Counted from the first letter of the stretch, positions 1 through 12,603 are shown. The stretch: 64,000 nt of DNA from Amaranthus tricolor (GCF_026212465.1 NC_080056.1:18244731-18308730); one strand, 5' to 3'. Numbers and translations are program-made. The notes: a model not told the origin generated them from the letters alone.

Positions 1-28
1 CACGATTTACCACAGCATGAGCAGTCCA

Positions 29-1020
29 CTAATGCTCTCCGACAATCTCTCCCTGGATGATTTTTCTGGCATCTCTTACAGTTATAAATTCTTTCCTTTC
101 CATTGCGGTCATTAAGTGGTTTCTGTACCCTGGCCGCAGATATCGAACCTCTCCCACCTTTACTTGACTGTCCTGGCTAGTACACTTTTTCTTGATAACC
201 CCATAGGTTTTGTGTTTCTTAAAGTGGTTTTGTGCATGATTACTCCTGCTCTCTGCATTCTGAAACATAGGTTCCCTCCTTTTGTCCCCACTATGGGCCA
301 ACTTCTCCTGCTCCTTCCTGATAACATTTCCTATCTGGGCTGCCCTCTTATATAACTGGTCTTAAGTATCGTACCTATCGATCTCAATGTGTTTTTGAAT
401 CTCGTACGATAAACCCAATTCGAAGCGTTGCATTTTCTTTGTTTCATTCGGGACGTCCTCAGGGCAAAACTTCAGAAATTCTGTAAATTTCTGATAATAC
501 GCATGCACTGTTAAATTCCCCATTTCAAACCTAGAAAACTCGTTTGACTTATCTGTCCTCACGTGAGGTGGGTAGAATTGATCCCTTAACGCTCCCTTAA
601 AACGTTCCCAGCTAAAATCACCATCATTCTCCACTATCAGCCTCGCCTTACTATGTGTCCACCAGTAGTCATCATCTTCGACCAGATAAAATGCAGCCTG
701 GTCGACCATAAATTCCGCGGGACATCGAACTACGCTAAAGAGTTTGTCAAACTCTCGAAGCCAGTTTTCCAGCGCAGAAGATTGTCCTTTCCCATCATAA
801 GTAAAGGCTTACTCTGGGCTATTCTCTTACTAATCGATGAAGCCCTCTCTTCCAAGGATTTCTGTCTGGGGTTTCTTGTACCAACTAGGGCTTTCACTAG
901 GTTCCGAAGTACACGGTCAGAATCACCTCTATTTCCGTTCTTTCTCAAGAATGGAGACATGATGGAAGGCATACTACATTTTAATAAACAAGGTATATAT
1001 AAATATTCTATTTCCATCAT
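29..1020 (-). pseudogene. Ty3/gypsy gag polyprotein (broken)
   Basis: Three minus-strand reading segments (1020-730, 709-362, 301-29) together resemble a plant gypsy Gag. The middle segment carries the retrotrans_gag core, with an SWERFKGALRDQFYPP-type motif, then EFSRFEMGN, TVHAYYQKFTEFLKFCPE and a QRFELGL stretch. The third segment corresponds to the basic region before the zinc knuckle (KKHKTYG, KVGEVRYLRPGYRNH), but its cysteines are mostly lost, so no working CCHC box is seen. Stops and frameshifts between segments make it a pseudogene. Gag would form the virus-like particle in the cytoplasm. Confidence 0.8.
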
Positions 1021-1470
1021 CGAACAAAACTTAGGCTAATATAACTTCTTAGAGATAAAGAAGTCTATCCTAATAGTTAGTAGAATTAAAAAATTTGGCC
1101 TGTTAATCAGCTCCTAAGCTTCCACCAAATAAAAACAATTATTTTAATTAATTATTCTAATGCTCAATATTCAAAACATTTCAAAATTCATGATATATCA
1201 AACTTCACAAATTCAGCTAATGAGAAAAGGTTATAAATAATTAAACAGAAAATCAAGATGATATTATAATTCAACCCGCATACTCTGCCATAACATATTA
1301 TTAAATTCCAAATTACTTGGGATACAAAATCCCAAATAATCACCGTTCTTCGTAACCATATTGTCAAAACAAAACAGAAGAAACTTCTCGACAGAATATC
1401 CATACATCATTATTAGCGTGAAAATAGTCATATAAAATCATAAGCATAAATACTACAATCAAAAGCAAGA

Positions 1471-2298
1471 TCATATAGTAAAAGGCGATGCATCCATACG
1501 GTCCAGATCTTCCTCATATAAGTCAGGGTCAAAATCAGCATCCCCGTAGTCGTCACTGGATGTGCTAGCAGAATTAGTGGGTGTCTCTATGTGTAGGGAG
1601 TCACTCATATCTAGTTGTTCCTCAGAATCTGAAAGCTCAACAATTTCTGGTTCGGGTAATATTTCTTCCCACATTGTAATATCACTATCACTCTCGCTCA
1701 TAATATCTTCCCTATCAGCTGCTTCTACCTCCATATCAGCATTATATCCCCCTTCTGCACTATCCTCATAAAACTCTTCAGCCTCCTCCTCGGAATTTCC
1801 CCAAGTATTTTCCTCCAGACCTTCTTCGGGGACTTCCTCGGGATCTTCTCCTAGATCCTCCTCAAGAGCCTCCTTATCAAAATCTATCTGCAGAATTGAG
1901 TTAGAGTCGACCACTGGAACATCCTCCTCAACAATCTCAGCTCTTGCCCCACTAGCCTCAGCATTCTTACATCTCTCATTGTCTACAACATCCATTCCTC
2001 TATCCCATCTATCAAACTCTGGCTCCAATTGAGCAATTCTCTCAATCAACTCAGCAATTCCCTCAGCTATTATTCCCTCATAAACTTGTTGAGACTTTTT
2101 ATAGATCATCTCCATCCTGCGCTTATAATCTAGCTCACTCTCTCCTTCTTTCTTGTCCCAAATTTTTAATGTTTCTATCTCTGCCCAGACTGGTACATTT
2201 ACTAAGGCTCTCCATGGTTCTTCTAGGGTACTACTTTCCCCTTCAGCAGGTCTTTTTCCTTTATCCTTGACAGATAAAAAAAAATGCTCGTAATCCAT
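1471..2298 (-). CDS. acidic ORF between LTR and gag of the gypsy element
   Basis: An uninterrupted 275-codon reading frame lies between the primer site and gag, on the element's sense strand. Residues 1-110 are mixed and helical, with a basic KDKGKRPAEGE patch and possible coiled coil (ELDYKRRMEMIYKKSQQ). The C-terminal 150 residues are strongly acidic (runs of EE/ED/DD), ending in a serine/aspartate-rich stretch. No catalytic domain is recognised. Extra ORFs upstream of gag are known in some plant gypsy lineages, but the function is unknown. It is notable that this frame is open while the adjacent gag is broken. The ATG near 2298 was chosen because it is the first in frame after the primer site. 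Confidence 0.6.
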   Translation of the reverse strand: MDYEHFFLSVKDKGKRPAEGESSTLEEPWRALVNVPVWAEIETLKIWDKKEGESELDYKRRMEMIYKKSQQVYEGIIAEGIAELIERIAQLEPEFDRWDRGMDVVDNERCKNAEASGARAEIVEEDVPVVDSNSILQIDFDKEALEEDLGEDPEEVPEEGLEENTWGNSEEEAEEFYEDSAEGGYNADMEVEAADREDIMSESDSDITMWEEILPEPEIVELSDSEEQLDMSDSLHIETPTNSASTSSDDYGDADFDPDLYEEDLDRMDASPFTI

Positions 2299-2533
2299 GA
2301 CTCACGAATGAAAGAAAGAGCAAAGGAACAATCAATTTCCAAGCTCAAATAATATCATAATTCATCAACAAAATATCTAACAAGCACACAACAAAATTAT
2401 CCATAACATCATGCTTAAAGACACCAAGTAAAACACATCATATCCCCTTAATGTCTACCCCTTTACTCTCGTCATCATTTTTTTTTTTGCGTTAGTCTAT
2501 CAATTTAGAAAAATAACACTAAATAAAACTCCC

Positions 2534-2545
2534 GCTCTGATACCA
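2534..2545 (-). other. primer binding site, initiator Met-tRNA type
   Basis: On the minus strand the sequence reads TGGTATCAGAGC, complementary to the 3' end of plant initiator Met-tRNA. It sits two bases inside the LTR edge at 2548. This sets the element's orientation and its 5' LTR boundary. Confidence 0.85.
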
Positions 2546-2547
2546 AT

Positions 2548-4164
2548 TGTAACATCTCGGAATAACTCGGATCGTACGAAAAGAGAAGATGACCTTTTAA
2601 AAACAAGTGTATATCGTCTGAGTCAAACCAGGATGTTAGAAGGCAGTTAAAAACGGATTTAAAATTAAGGGAAGCTTGCGGATCGAGTTTTATTAGTGTT
2701 ATTATGAACTACTAGATATAAGAAATTCTTAGCAGCGGATAAGAACGAAAAATTAAATCAACTTATTACAACTTGAGAACAAAATCGCCTCATAAAACCA
2801 AATATTCTTTAAACTTTATTAGAAGTTCTTATCAAGACTTCTGTATCCTAACGGTTTATTTCTCCAAGGGACAATCCTCACTCCCCTGACCTGCAACTTA
2901 ACTTACTGCTAGTCATTGCCCAGATAGGAAACAACATCATCACATGGTCGTTAAGACCAAAAGTACACGTCAGCTAACGTCGCATAACAAATAATTAATA
3001 ACATAAGAGAAGGTTTTAATTTATCAGTTGACAATTCACAGAACCTTACGCTTCGATCATGCTTATTAAGAATAATTATTTTCATGTAAAGGTTAGTCAG
3101 CCATACTGATGTACTATCCAGCCATACTGCCGGTACACTCCAAACTCCATAAGTGAGACAATACATTAGGGGGAGCTAACCCCTAAGCAAGTCTCTACCA
3201 TAGACACTCGCCTTACTTCGGTGCCTATGGTTAAGTATGCATACCCCCGCGGTGGCTCATAATGCCCTCATATACCGCGAGTAATTCTTTTCCACCAATT
3301 GACGTCATACTACGTCCACTTTAAAGTTAGTGAGGTCATACTACCTCTGCTTATCAAAACAATGTATAAAAATTATTGATTCGAAAGATAACATTATTCG
3401 TACTATATATCCATGCTTCACTTTTGTATATCATTATTATATGATACATCAGACTAATGCGAACCACGCTGCGTGTACATACCTTAAGCAAGATAACCAA
3501 CTCTCAAGCGTCCTATTCAATTCCCGGTCACGAATCGACTTCCTATAAGGTTCAATCGTATTCGGCAAATAAGCACACATACACACCTTCCTCAAATCAA
3601 CCATAACACACACATACAATTACAACCACACCTAGAATACCACACACATCATGAACATCCATCACATACTATAACACGGTAAACGCACAAAACAGGACAG
3701 CATACATAATCTGTCCAGAAACGCAATTTAAAACTGTCAAACTGCAAATCCGACTTCACCCTTGCGTCCAGAAGGCGTCAAAACCCCCGGGTACCAATTT
3801 TCATAATTTATAACATAGTATAAGTATTTTTAACCTAATTTCAAAGCCAAAAATGTTCCAAAAACACTTTTTTTCACCATTTTCCAAACCTACGGGATAT
3901 TGTTATTTCATTTTTTTTTATCACAAAAATATAAATTTCAATGCTTTATTTCCTATTAAATCTAAACGACAATATTTACATAATTTTCATGACCATCTAT
4001 GAAATTAATTTTTATTCCTCAAAAATAATTCTTTTTACACAATGTACACACACACACATCACATATATATTTATATATATTTCTCTAACAACATTATAAA
4101 TTCCTCCTATTAATCAATAAAATAAATTTCTAACACCACATACATTTTTCTATGAGCATCCATT

Positions 4165-4208
<44 letters not shown>

Positions 4209-4852
4209 CTTTACAATCATCCATCAAACAAATCCTTCACACACATATAAACATATCTAAAACCCTAAAAAGAAACATTCTTCATCAATTTAGATAGAAA
4301 AAATACATCCCAAAATCATACATGAAATTTTATATTCTTAAATTAAACATGAATTATAAGATAAAACATATAATAATCATAGAATTTTAAATTAAAACTT
4401 AAGAATCAACATAGATTAAGAATTACACTTACAATTGTAAAGGAAAACACCTAATGATCAAATGTAATGGAGTTAGGAATGTGGATTAGGAGGAATTTTG
4501 AAAGGATATGTTTTTTTTTTTTGTCCTTGGAAACTTTAGAAATGAAAAGATATCAAAATGAAAATGATTAAGGAATTAAGAAGGGTTAATTATATGGGAT
4601 TAATGCCTTGATCCTTCATTACCCTAAGGGAGTTACAAGCTCCACCAAGAGTCCCTCCTTTTTCTTTTTTTTTTGAAAATAAAAGATGGGTTAAGGAAAA
4701 GTTTGGGCCCAAATAATTCTAATTGCCAAAAAGGATTGCAAATCTCATGACCAAGCCCAATAATAAATAAAAAATATATATAGAAATAATATTACTAGTG
4801 AATTATTAAATATATCGGGAAGAAAATATCGGGGAAATATCGGGGTGTTACA
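2548..4852 (-). repeat. 5' LTR of gypsy element (2305 bp)
   Basis: The edges are TGTAACATCTCGG at 2548 and GGGGTGTTACA at 4852, an inverted TGTAACA pair. The LTR is AT-rich, has no convincing ORF, and holds a (TA)n run near 4160-4208. The second LTR is outside the window, so LTR identity cannot be judged. Confidence 0.8.
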
Positions 4853-5900
4853 TTCTCACATAAGAAGTTAAACATAAGGTAGAGAAGATGGTTAGAGCTG
4901 ATGAAAGATTATGAGCTTATCTCAAAGTATCATCCGGGAAAAGAAAATCTTGTTGCAGATGCCCTAAGCTGAAAACCTAGAGTGGTTTTCAAAGGGATGA
5001 TTTCAGATATATATGAGATTTATGAAGATATGAAGAAGCATAAATTAATTGTGGTGAAGAAAAGGTTGGATTATCGTTTTCTCAATGCTATGAGTACAAC
5101 ACTAAGCCTTTACGAGGAGATTTGTGAGAAACAACTAAAGGATAACTTTATGAAAGATCTGAAGACAAAGGTGGAAAGTGGTTCAATACAAGATTTTTAT
5201 ATTATGAGTGATGGATATATCATGCTCATGGTGAGACTATTTTCACCCAAAGATCTAAACTTGATAGAGAAAATCTTAAAATTTGTGGTGGATGAACATA
5301 AAGAAGGATGTGGAGAGCTTTATAGCTAAATGCGGTCTTAATGTGTCAAAAAGTCACGATCGACCATCAGCAAACCTCAAAAGAACTACAGCCACTTTCG
5401 GCGCCTAAGTAAACTGGGAATCAATTAGCATGTACTTTATTGTTGGAATACCCTACTCATGAAATGAGAAACAGTTGATCGATGCCTATATCAGAAAGGT
5501 GCTTAGACGATATGGGATACCCAAGATAATAGTTTTAGATAGGGACACAAAGTTTGTGGCTAAATTTTAGAGTGAGCTTGAAGAGCATTTGGGACATCCC
5601 TTAACTACAACACATCATTTCACCCTATGACAGATAGTCATACTGAAAGGACCATCTAGACTTTGGAGTATATGATGCGGATGTGTGCCCATGATTTTTC
5701 AGCATTCTTGGGATCGATAACTTACATTTGGTGGAATTTTATTACAACAACAGTGTAAGAATGACTCCATATGAGTCCTTGTATTGTTAGAGGTGTAGAA
5801 CACCATTGTGTTGGGTGGATGGCAAATCAGGAGTAACAATTGGGCCTAAAATGATCCAGGAGCCTACAACTACCAAAGCAGACTAAGATTGGCTCCCTAC
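4853..5900 (+). pseudogene. old Ty3/gypsy pol fragment: RNase H end and integrase
   Basis: The segment opens in the RNase H C-terminus: RRWLELMKDYELISKYHPGK, then ENLVADALS followed by a stop. Between about 5400 and 5850 come integrase pieces: NWESISMYFIVGIP, YIRKVLRRYGIPKIIVLDRD, TKFVAKF, a decayed stretch after the DGQTER position, then MTPYESLY and CRTPLCWVDG. Several stops and frameshifts are present. It starts exactly at the edge of the nested LTR, so the rest of its pol probably lies beyond the left edge of the window, on the other side of the nested element. Confidence 0.8.
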
Positions 5901-5959
5901 AATTGTTTTGGAAAATTTGAGCTTCCGTTTGATTAATACTTAATTCAAATTAGTCTTTG

Positions 5960-7595
5960 CCTTCATAATTTAAGGATGTTACAAGTGTGGACCAAATTCA
6001 TATAAGACTTTCTCATTTGAGTAAATTTGTAGTCAGTTTTTTAAATAATTCAATGTTAATCCTTCCATATTCACTATTATTTGACTAACGCAACTTGCTA
6101 CGTCTCTTTTCTAGAAATAGCCTATGTATTTCTGCTTATTTCTATCCTCACATTTATTTTTTCGATTCTTCTTATTCATATGTATTTTCTAAATATATTA
6201 TCATAATTTAACTATAACTCAACTAATAATAGTAACAGAAAGTTTGCATTTTTAGCGAAGTTAAGTACTTTAATGTGGAAACATGGAATTCATTTTCCCA
6301 ACATAAGTACTTGATTGAATTAAGATTTTTAAGTTTGTATTATAATATTTCCTTCAATTTATGGGATTTAGGCATTCCTTTTGTTTTTATTGCACAATAT
6401 ATTATTGTTGAAAAAGTGGAAATTAAATTTGATTCTAAAATGAGAGTTGTCATTGCTAGAATATAGTACAAGTGCAAACTAAACACCGGTTAAAAATCCA
6501 ATTGTAAGCTTCTCCATAGTGTTGGAAAACAATCGTATATCTAAACATCTAGCATTCATCCACTTATATTGAAGCCTTGTTGTATGAAATGCTTGTTATT
6601 GCTTTATGGTTAGGTTTGAAAAACTATTGTACATCTACATATCCATCAAAGAATTTTCGTAAGTGTTACATTACAAGTTTTAGCTTGTATTTATTTCGAA
6701 CATTAAGGTTTATTATCATTATAAAGCTCTAATAGTTTTGGTATATCGAGTTAATTTCTTGTAATTGACTTGTGTTGTTTTCATTACAATCGTTACAAAA
6801 ACTTATTTATCGGTGTTGGTAGTTGTGAAATTTAATCAGGTCTATTATATGGGATATTGGTATCCAACTTCATCTTAAGGCCAATATTACATATGGGCTA
6901 GGTTTACTAAATGTTTATATTGTTTAATAAAAATTATAGTAAGATTTTTTTGGTACTGAAATTGTAAACTAAATTAAAATGAGTATAGCACCAATTGTCT
7001 TGTAGAAAGTTTCTTGGTGAATATCGGAATCCTAATTAAGGTTAGTGCTACATTTGAAGTTGTAATAAAATAAATATGACTCTAATGTTCTTTTAAGTAC
7101 AAGTTTTAGATTCCAATGGTTATTGTTTATTGTATCTTAATAAGTATTTAATTTTATTTATGGAGCCTTTGCTAACCAATATGGTAATTTTTAAAGGATA
7201 TACATTATATATAACAATTGCCAATCTTTGCTTCTTGGTGTTGATTAGTAGAATGGCGAATTGGGCGTGACTACATCTACTTATCGAGTAAGATATGAGG
7301 TGGCAAATGAGATGACATTACATTTACATAGTTAATTAAATCTAAATGAATTACTACTTAATGATATCTTGGAAGTTGAACTTTTATCATTCATTTAATT
7401 TGTGGATAAAAATTAAAAAAAAAAAAACTTTTTTTTATTATCATTTATTTTAACTTTTCCAAAATATTTAGTAATACTTTATATCCAACAATGAATGTTT
7501 TAGGATTTATGTTTGGACTTGCCCCATGTTTTTTAATATGAATAATCGGTCTCTTTAGATACCGTCTTTGTGAGAGATGCCTCTTAGGTCTAGCC
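5960..7595. other. AT-rich spacer, nothing recognised
   Basis: Short frames occur (for example 6275-6466), but none has domain-like composition. No inverted or direct terminal repeats were found. Confidence 0.5.
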
Positions 7596-7872
7596 TATTA
7601 AAGTTTAATTCTTACTTACTGTATCTTTAATTCGTACTTACATTATCTTTACATCATCCTTAATGCCTACTTACATCATTTTTAATTCATATTTACATCA
7701 TCTTTAATGTCTACTTACCATATACTTAATGCTTACTTACAATATCCTTAATACCTACTTACAATATCCTTAAATGGCTATTTACAATATCCTTAAATGG
7801 CTATTTACAATATTCTTAAATGGCTACTTACAGTATCTTTAGTGCCTACTTACATCATCCTTAATGCCTACT
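7596..7872. repeat. degenerate tandem repeat, unit about 23 bp (left part)
   Basis: About a dozen imperfect copies of a unit like TTACAATATCCTTAATGCCTAC run in tandem. The same unit resumes at about 8896-9000, so the array appears split by the sequence in between. Confidence 0.7.
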
Positions 7873-8895
7873 GATAGTGCCGTTCTTGACATTTCATGGG
7901 TCCTAAGTAAAATAGAATAATGAGTCCCCTTTAATAATATTTCCAAAAATTAAAAATTTCATCACGAAAATACGAATAATAACATAAAATACATATTGTT
8001 CATAAAATATTACAAATTGTCCTTATAACAAGCACTAAAGCAAAATTCAATAGTTTTCCATCAATCTTCATCCACTCCATCAATTATAAAGCAATCTCCT
8101 CCTTGTATCATCACCTACAAAGACAAAAAAAAAAAATCACATTATGGTTCCTACGAACATTTGAGAAGAAAAATAAGTAATCATAGCAAAATACAAAATT
8201 AATTATAAAATCATTTATCACAATATAAATGACAACAAATAAAAGAAATTCGAAAATTAAAAAAAATAATAATCAAAAGATAAAAATGAAACGAATCTAA
8301 CTAAAAGTTACAGTTCGTAAAAAAATAAAATTAATAATTGAAAATAAAAACACCAACAGTTCCTCATAATTCTTAAAATAAAGTGTAGTAGATGAAATGT
8401 AGATTTGTGAAATTAAATTATAAGAATTAAGGAGCAAAACAAATTACCAAATAACTTGTTGAGTTGTTTTGTTCATCAATGGCCACAAATTATCTCTATA
8501 TATTTGCAAATTAAAAGTAACCTCTTTTTCTTTTTGTAATTTGGGATAGTAAATTGTTGGTATTTTTTAGGGATATGTTTTCATTAAAATTCAATTGAAA
8601 AAAGGAATAGTGAAAGATAGATGAGATTGTGATAAAAAAAAAAATCAAGGAAGGGAGAAGAAAAGCTATGGATAAGATAATTGGGACTTGGAACTTGGAA
8701 CTTGGAACTTGGAAGATGCAATTCAACTGCAGAGGAGGAAATTGCAGTGCATTAATTGTTTTTCTACCTAACTTTCCCAATCTCACACGTGAAAGAGGAA
8801 AGGGTTTTGCATCATTCTTTTTTTTAAGGGTTTCATGAATTTGGGCCCCTTAAACTTTGGGCCCTAGAAATTTGCAAACCCCACCTACCTCCAAA
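7873..8895. mobile_element. possible DNA-transposon remnant splitting a tandem array
   Basis: About 1 kb separates two parts of the same 23-bp array. Its ends carry loosely inverted GGGCCC-like stretches (ATGGGTCCTAAG on the left; GGGCCCCTTAAACTTTGGGCCC on the right, near 8845-8865). An 8-10 bp direct repeat of GGAACTTGGAACTTGGAA type lies near 8690. There is no coding capacity and no target duplication that I could define. Assignment as a non-autonomous DNA element is an inference from position and end composition. Confidence 0.3.
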
Positions 8896-9005
8896 TCTAA
8901 GCCTACCTACTTACCGTATTCTTGATGCCTACTTATAATATTCCTAATGCCCACCGAGTTGTGTTCAGTACTTACAATATCTTAAATGCTTAATTACGAT
9001 ATGTA
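8896..9005. repeat. degenerate tandem repeat, unit about 23 bp (right part)
   Basis: Further copies of the unit seen at 7596-7872 (TACTTACCGTATTCTTGATG, then TACTTACAATATCTTAAATG) continue here on the same strand. Confidence 0.6.
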
Positions 9006-10018
9006 TAACGTCCACCATGTAACTTACTCTATATTTTTCTTTATAGGCTAGCTCAATTAGAGATGGTTTCTCAAAAAGACTGTTTCTCATAAGAATTTGT
9101 ATAATATAAAAAACCCAAATGATTTGTAATTTCTTAACCAAGTGCAAAACTATTAACTACCATCTACCACCCACGTATACTACAACCACCATCCACCCTT
9201 TAACAAAACCCTCACTCATGACCTTCACCTTCTACCATAATCAAAAATTATAGTCTATTAATCATCACAACCACCATCCATCGTCCACCACAACCACCAT
9301 TATGTATTTGTTAAATAAAAAAAATAAAAATTAAATAATTTGAATTTCAAGGTTCTAATTTTCAAAGTAAATAGGACTTTTTGCTTCATTAAAATTCATT
9401 AGTTGTCATTAGTAGTTAAAAGATTTTTAAATTAAATTAACTATTACCAAAACATATAAGTATATTTGTATCTTAGCGCTACATCATATTGATAGCATAT
9501 GAGTGCTTTTTCGCCTATGCGCCACATCAACTAGGTATACATAGTTTTTTCGTGCCTAATCTGGTCTTAATAAATGAAATGTTGTTGACTTCTAAAGAAA
9601 TGTTTTCCTAGGTTGAGTCTTGAAACTTTAAAAGTTGATATCACAACTTTTATAGGTACTGGTACTAGGTAAGATACCACATTTTGGAAGATAATGTGGC
9701 TTCCTTAAACAAAGTTTTAAGCCAATGACCCTCAAAATTCTCCTCTCCATTCACGCGATACAATAGTCAATAAAGCAAGGTAACTTCAGTCTTCAATGCT
9801 TCACCTTCAAAAACCTTCAAGCGGTGTTCAAACAACAAGGAACCACCTATCTGCGATCTACGCTTTATGGTCTTCCGCCACTCCAGGCTTCAGCCACCGA
9901 CCCAACGACCACCGTCAATCTATCGCTACGATGTGTGTACTTTTTTTTAATGTTAATTGTTAAACATAGTTTTGTCGATTCATGATTGATTAGTTTAGGG
10001 ATATTCAATATGTTAGGT
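9006..10018. other. spacer with CCACCATC-rich stretch, no gene seen
   Basis: The part from 9160 to 9300 is rich in imperfect CAACCACCATCCA motifs. The part from 9740 to 9940 is pyrimidine-rich and of mixed composition, like a UTR, but no exon could be supported. Confidence 0.4.
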
Positions 10019-10455
10019 ACTAGTTATTGCAAAAGGCGAGTAGTAGCAATTCTTAGAATTTTTTCCACAAAATAGCACTCAACTATTGAACAATTAACTA
10101 CAGTGACATTATGGAGAGGAAAACGTTTATTTTCCATGAAGTATGGAAATTACCATTTAACCCCTCTTCCATTTTATTAAAACTCAGTAGCTCCTTCCTC
10201 TTCCATTCGACGTGTTCTTCCTCCTCCATTATTGTTTTTCTTCCTCTTCATCCTTAAACACTTGTTAATCTTTATAAATAGCAATCGCTTTAACCAACCC
10301 ACTTCCTGATTTGAACCCACCCGCATCATGAAAACTCCTTCAAACCCAAATATTTTTTGATTCGGATCCAGTATACAACATCCCTTCCTTAACGGCTAAT
10401 GAATAAACATGTCCTTCTTCTCTAAGAAGAGACCCAATCAAACAACTTTCTACCA
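10019..10455 (+). repeat. left inverted arm of the MULE
   Basis: The arm aligns along its whole length with the reverse complement of 12880-13316, with scattered substitutions and a few indels. It holds the left copy of the WD40 fragment. Confidence 0.8.
10265..10446 (-). pseudogene. captured WD40-repeat gene fragment, left arm copy
   Basis: Read on the minus strand, the frame gives [28 protein letters not shown], a stop, then FHDAGGFKSGSGLVKAI. Motifs of this kind (HVYSLA, LYTGSDSKNIRVW, GFKS.SGLVKAI) occur in plant seven-bladed WD40 proteins of the JINGUBANG type. This arm keeps EEGH and TGSESK, where the right copy has KEAH and TEYESK, but has a stop right after WV. It is not expected to make protein. 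Confidence 0.7.
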
Positions 10456-10598
10456 TGAGAAAAGTAGATATTCTCAGTGGTATGATTGGGTGTGGTAGGG
10501 TGTTGGGTAGGGAAGAGGTTAATCCATGGAGATTTAAGGTAAGTTGATGATTGTGGTAATGGTAAAAACATGATGAAATTGTATGGTGAAGGTGAATT

Positions 10599-12603
10599 TG
10601 AAATAAACTACATTTAATAAAGCTTAATTATAAGTTTATTAAGCTGATTGGGGTTATTAAGTAAGTTAATTCGAGTAATAATATTATTATTTTGATGATA
10701 TTGACTTAAGTATTCCGTTGTTAACATTTTCAAAAAGAGGTATATTTTATTTAATGTATAAAATTTATATAAAGAATACTTCGATAAAAGTGTATTTTGA
10801 TTATATTATATTAATTGATTACTATCTTATCTTTATAAAAAATAAATTTAAATAAAGTATTGAAAAATAAATTATACGACGAAAAATATAGGTGTATTAC
10901 GCATCTCATATTTTCGTGAGTATGAGTATGAAGTTGAGTCACCGTAATTTCGCCATGTAATTTATGACTCATTACCTTAACTCCTTAATTATAAACCCTT
11001 ATACTCATCCATTTCCCTTTCTCCCTCACACTGGATTCACTCATTCTCCATCTCCGTCACGGTTCAGTAGCCCCGGCATCACAACAGGCCGCGTTCTAAT
11101 TATTTCTGGGTTTTAGTGTCTTAATAAGAATAGTAGAGTTCTGAGTAATGGTCGCGTAGCCACTTAAATCGTCTCATTTGGTTTCCATATGAGTGAGTTA
11201 TGCCTGTTTTAGTAAAGAGGTGTCCTGAAATGGTACTAATACGGGATTTATAAAGTGGAACCAGAAGCTATGAAATAAATTGGGTAATTAATTCAATTGT
11301 TGAGGTTGGATTCATTTGGGTTCTCTTTGTGTTCTAATTCATGTGGTATATTGGTGAATTATCGAGTATTTTGATATTCATGATTGAATTAGGAGCTTCT
11401 TGTGGAAATCATTAATGGTGGGATAAATATTGATTGTGTGATTGAATAGTTTGATATTCTTGAAGGGATTATCAGATTCTTTGAGGATTTTTGAGGGTTG
11501 GTTTTGAATGTACACGTTAAGTTTAATTAAAAATTATAAAGAATGCTGAAAGTGAGTAATCTTTACAAAATATGTAAACAAGTTAGAGGGCGATTATAAT
11601 ATTTTGAGGACATGTAGAGTGTTTAAGCTTGGAGTGCACAATCCTTGTATAATTAGAAATGTTAGAATATAATCCATGACTAAGATACGGTCTTAGGAGG
11701 AGATACAATAAGGTATATGATCCTAGTTTGTAGTATCGAACGCTTTGTTGTGATAGTATGTTTGTTATGCTTCAGGAGGCGACGTCATCGAGTAACCTTT
11801 CTAGTTGATAGCTGCAAATCGATCACGGCTCTTTGAAGCGTCTTACTGGTGAGTAGTAACAGTCCCTTAAAAAGGGGTCTGGCCAGGCTACCATTTGTAA
11901 AATGTTAATTTAAAGTTTGTGAAATTTATATGAATGTGATAAATGTTTGTGAATGATTATGCTGATATTGATATGGTCAATGGATCGGGCTTGCGAGCTG
12001 GTCATTGACGGAGTTGAGGAACATGGTTCCCTACTCCCTGTTTTTGAAGCGAATTGTCATTGAGATATTGACTAACTTCACCCGAGAGTGACATAGCCTT
12101 AGAGCTATGGATGTTCCTCTCAACTAGACTCCCTGTGCGCACATAGATCTAGGGAACTGATGTTGCTTTTAAACCTATGATATGAATTACTGTGTTTTGT
12201 TGTTTTGGATTGTTACTTCTCATTCAGTTTAATCTGATTCCCTGTTGTTTCCATCTTTTAGTTTGATCACAGATCGGAACCGGTCGGGAACGATGGGTTA
12301 ACGGTGTTGAATAGCGTTCCAAGGATGTATATTGAGCTGAGCACGTAGGAATTTGTAATTTTGTATTAGGTTTTTGGATAAATGTATATTTTTTTTGGTT
12401 GTGCTGGTTATATCGGTCTTGTAGAGAATTGTATGATTATCTTGTGTATTAGTTAGATGTTGGCTTTGGGATTTAGCTGAGTTAGTCACGTTGAAAAGCT
12501 TGTGACCCCTTGCTTGAGTTTTGGAAGTGTGATTTCAGTTTCTTGGGAAACGAACCAAGTGATGACCCTGTTTACCCAGTCAACGGTAACTCGGGTTGTT
12601 ACA
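10599..12603 (-). mobile_element. solo LTR nested in the MULE (target duplication GAATT)
   Basis: The segment starts TGAAATAAAC and ends CTCGGGTTGTTACA. It is flanked on both sides by GAATT (10594-10598 and 12604-12608), a 5-bp duplication typical of LTR elements. On the minus strand it begins TGTAACAACCCGAG, the same start as the 3.7 kb LTR at 47691. No internal coding region or second LTR exists, so it is best read as a solo LTR left by recombination. The left edge rests on the 5-bp match and the TG dinucleotide only. Confidence 0.6.

Larger units (their letters stand above)
1..4852 (-). mobile_element. Ty3/gypsy LTR retrotransposon, 5' part (continues left of window)
   Basis: Read on the minus strand, this element starts with an LTR (4852 to 2548) and a primer binding site. 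A long acidic ORF (2298-1471) and a degraded gag (1020-29) follow. Pol and the second LTR would lie left of position 1. The LTR ends are TGTAACA and TGTTACA, as usual for this superfamily in plants. The right edge at 4852/4853 cuts into the RNase H region of an older gypsy copy on the opposite strand, so this is a nested insertion. Lineage was not assigned; the initiator-Met primer site fits chromovirus-type elements, but pol is not visible. Confidence 0.85.

Noticed and set aside
4982..5329. Separate gene of 115 codons
   Set aside because: It lies between RNase H and integrase pieces of the same decayed gypsy pol and is the linker region of that polyprotein.
12298..12489. Small minus-strand frame
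   Set aside because: Inside the solo LTR, no domain, composition like surrounding DNA.
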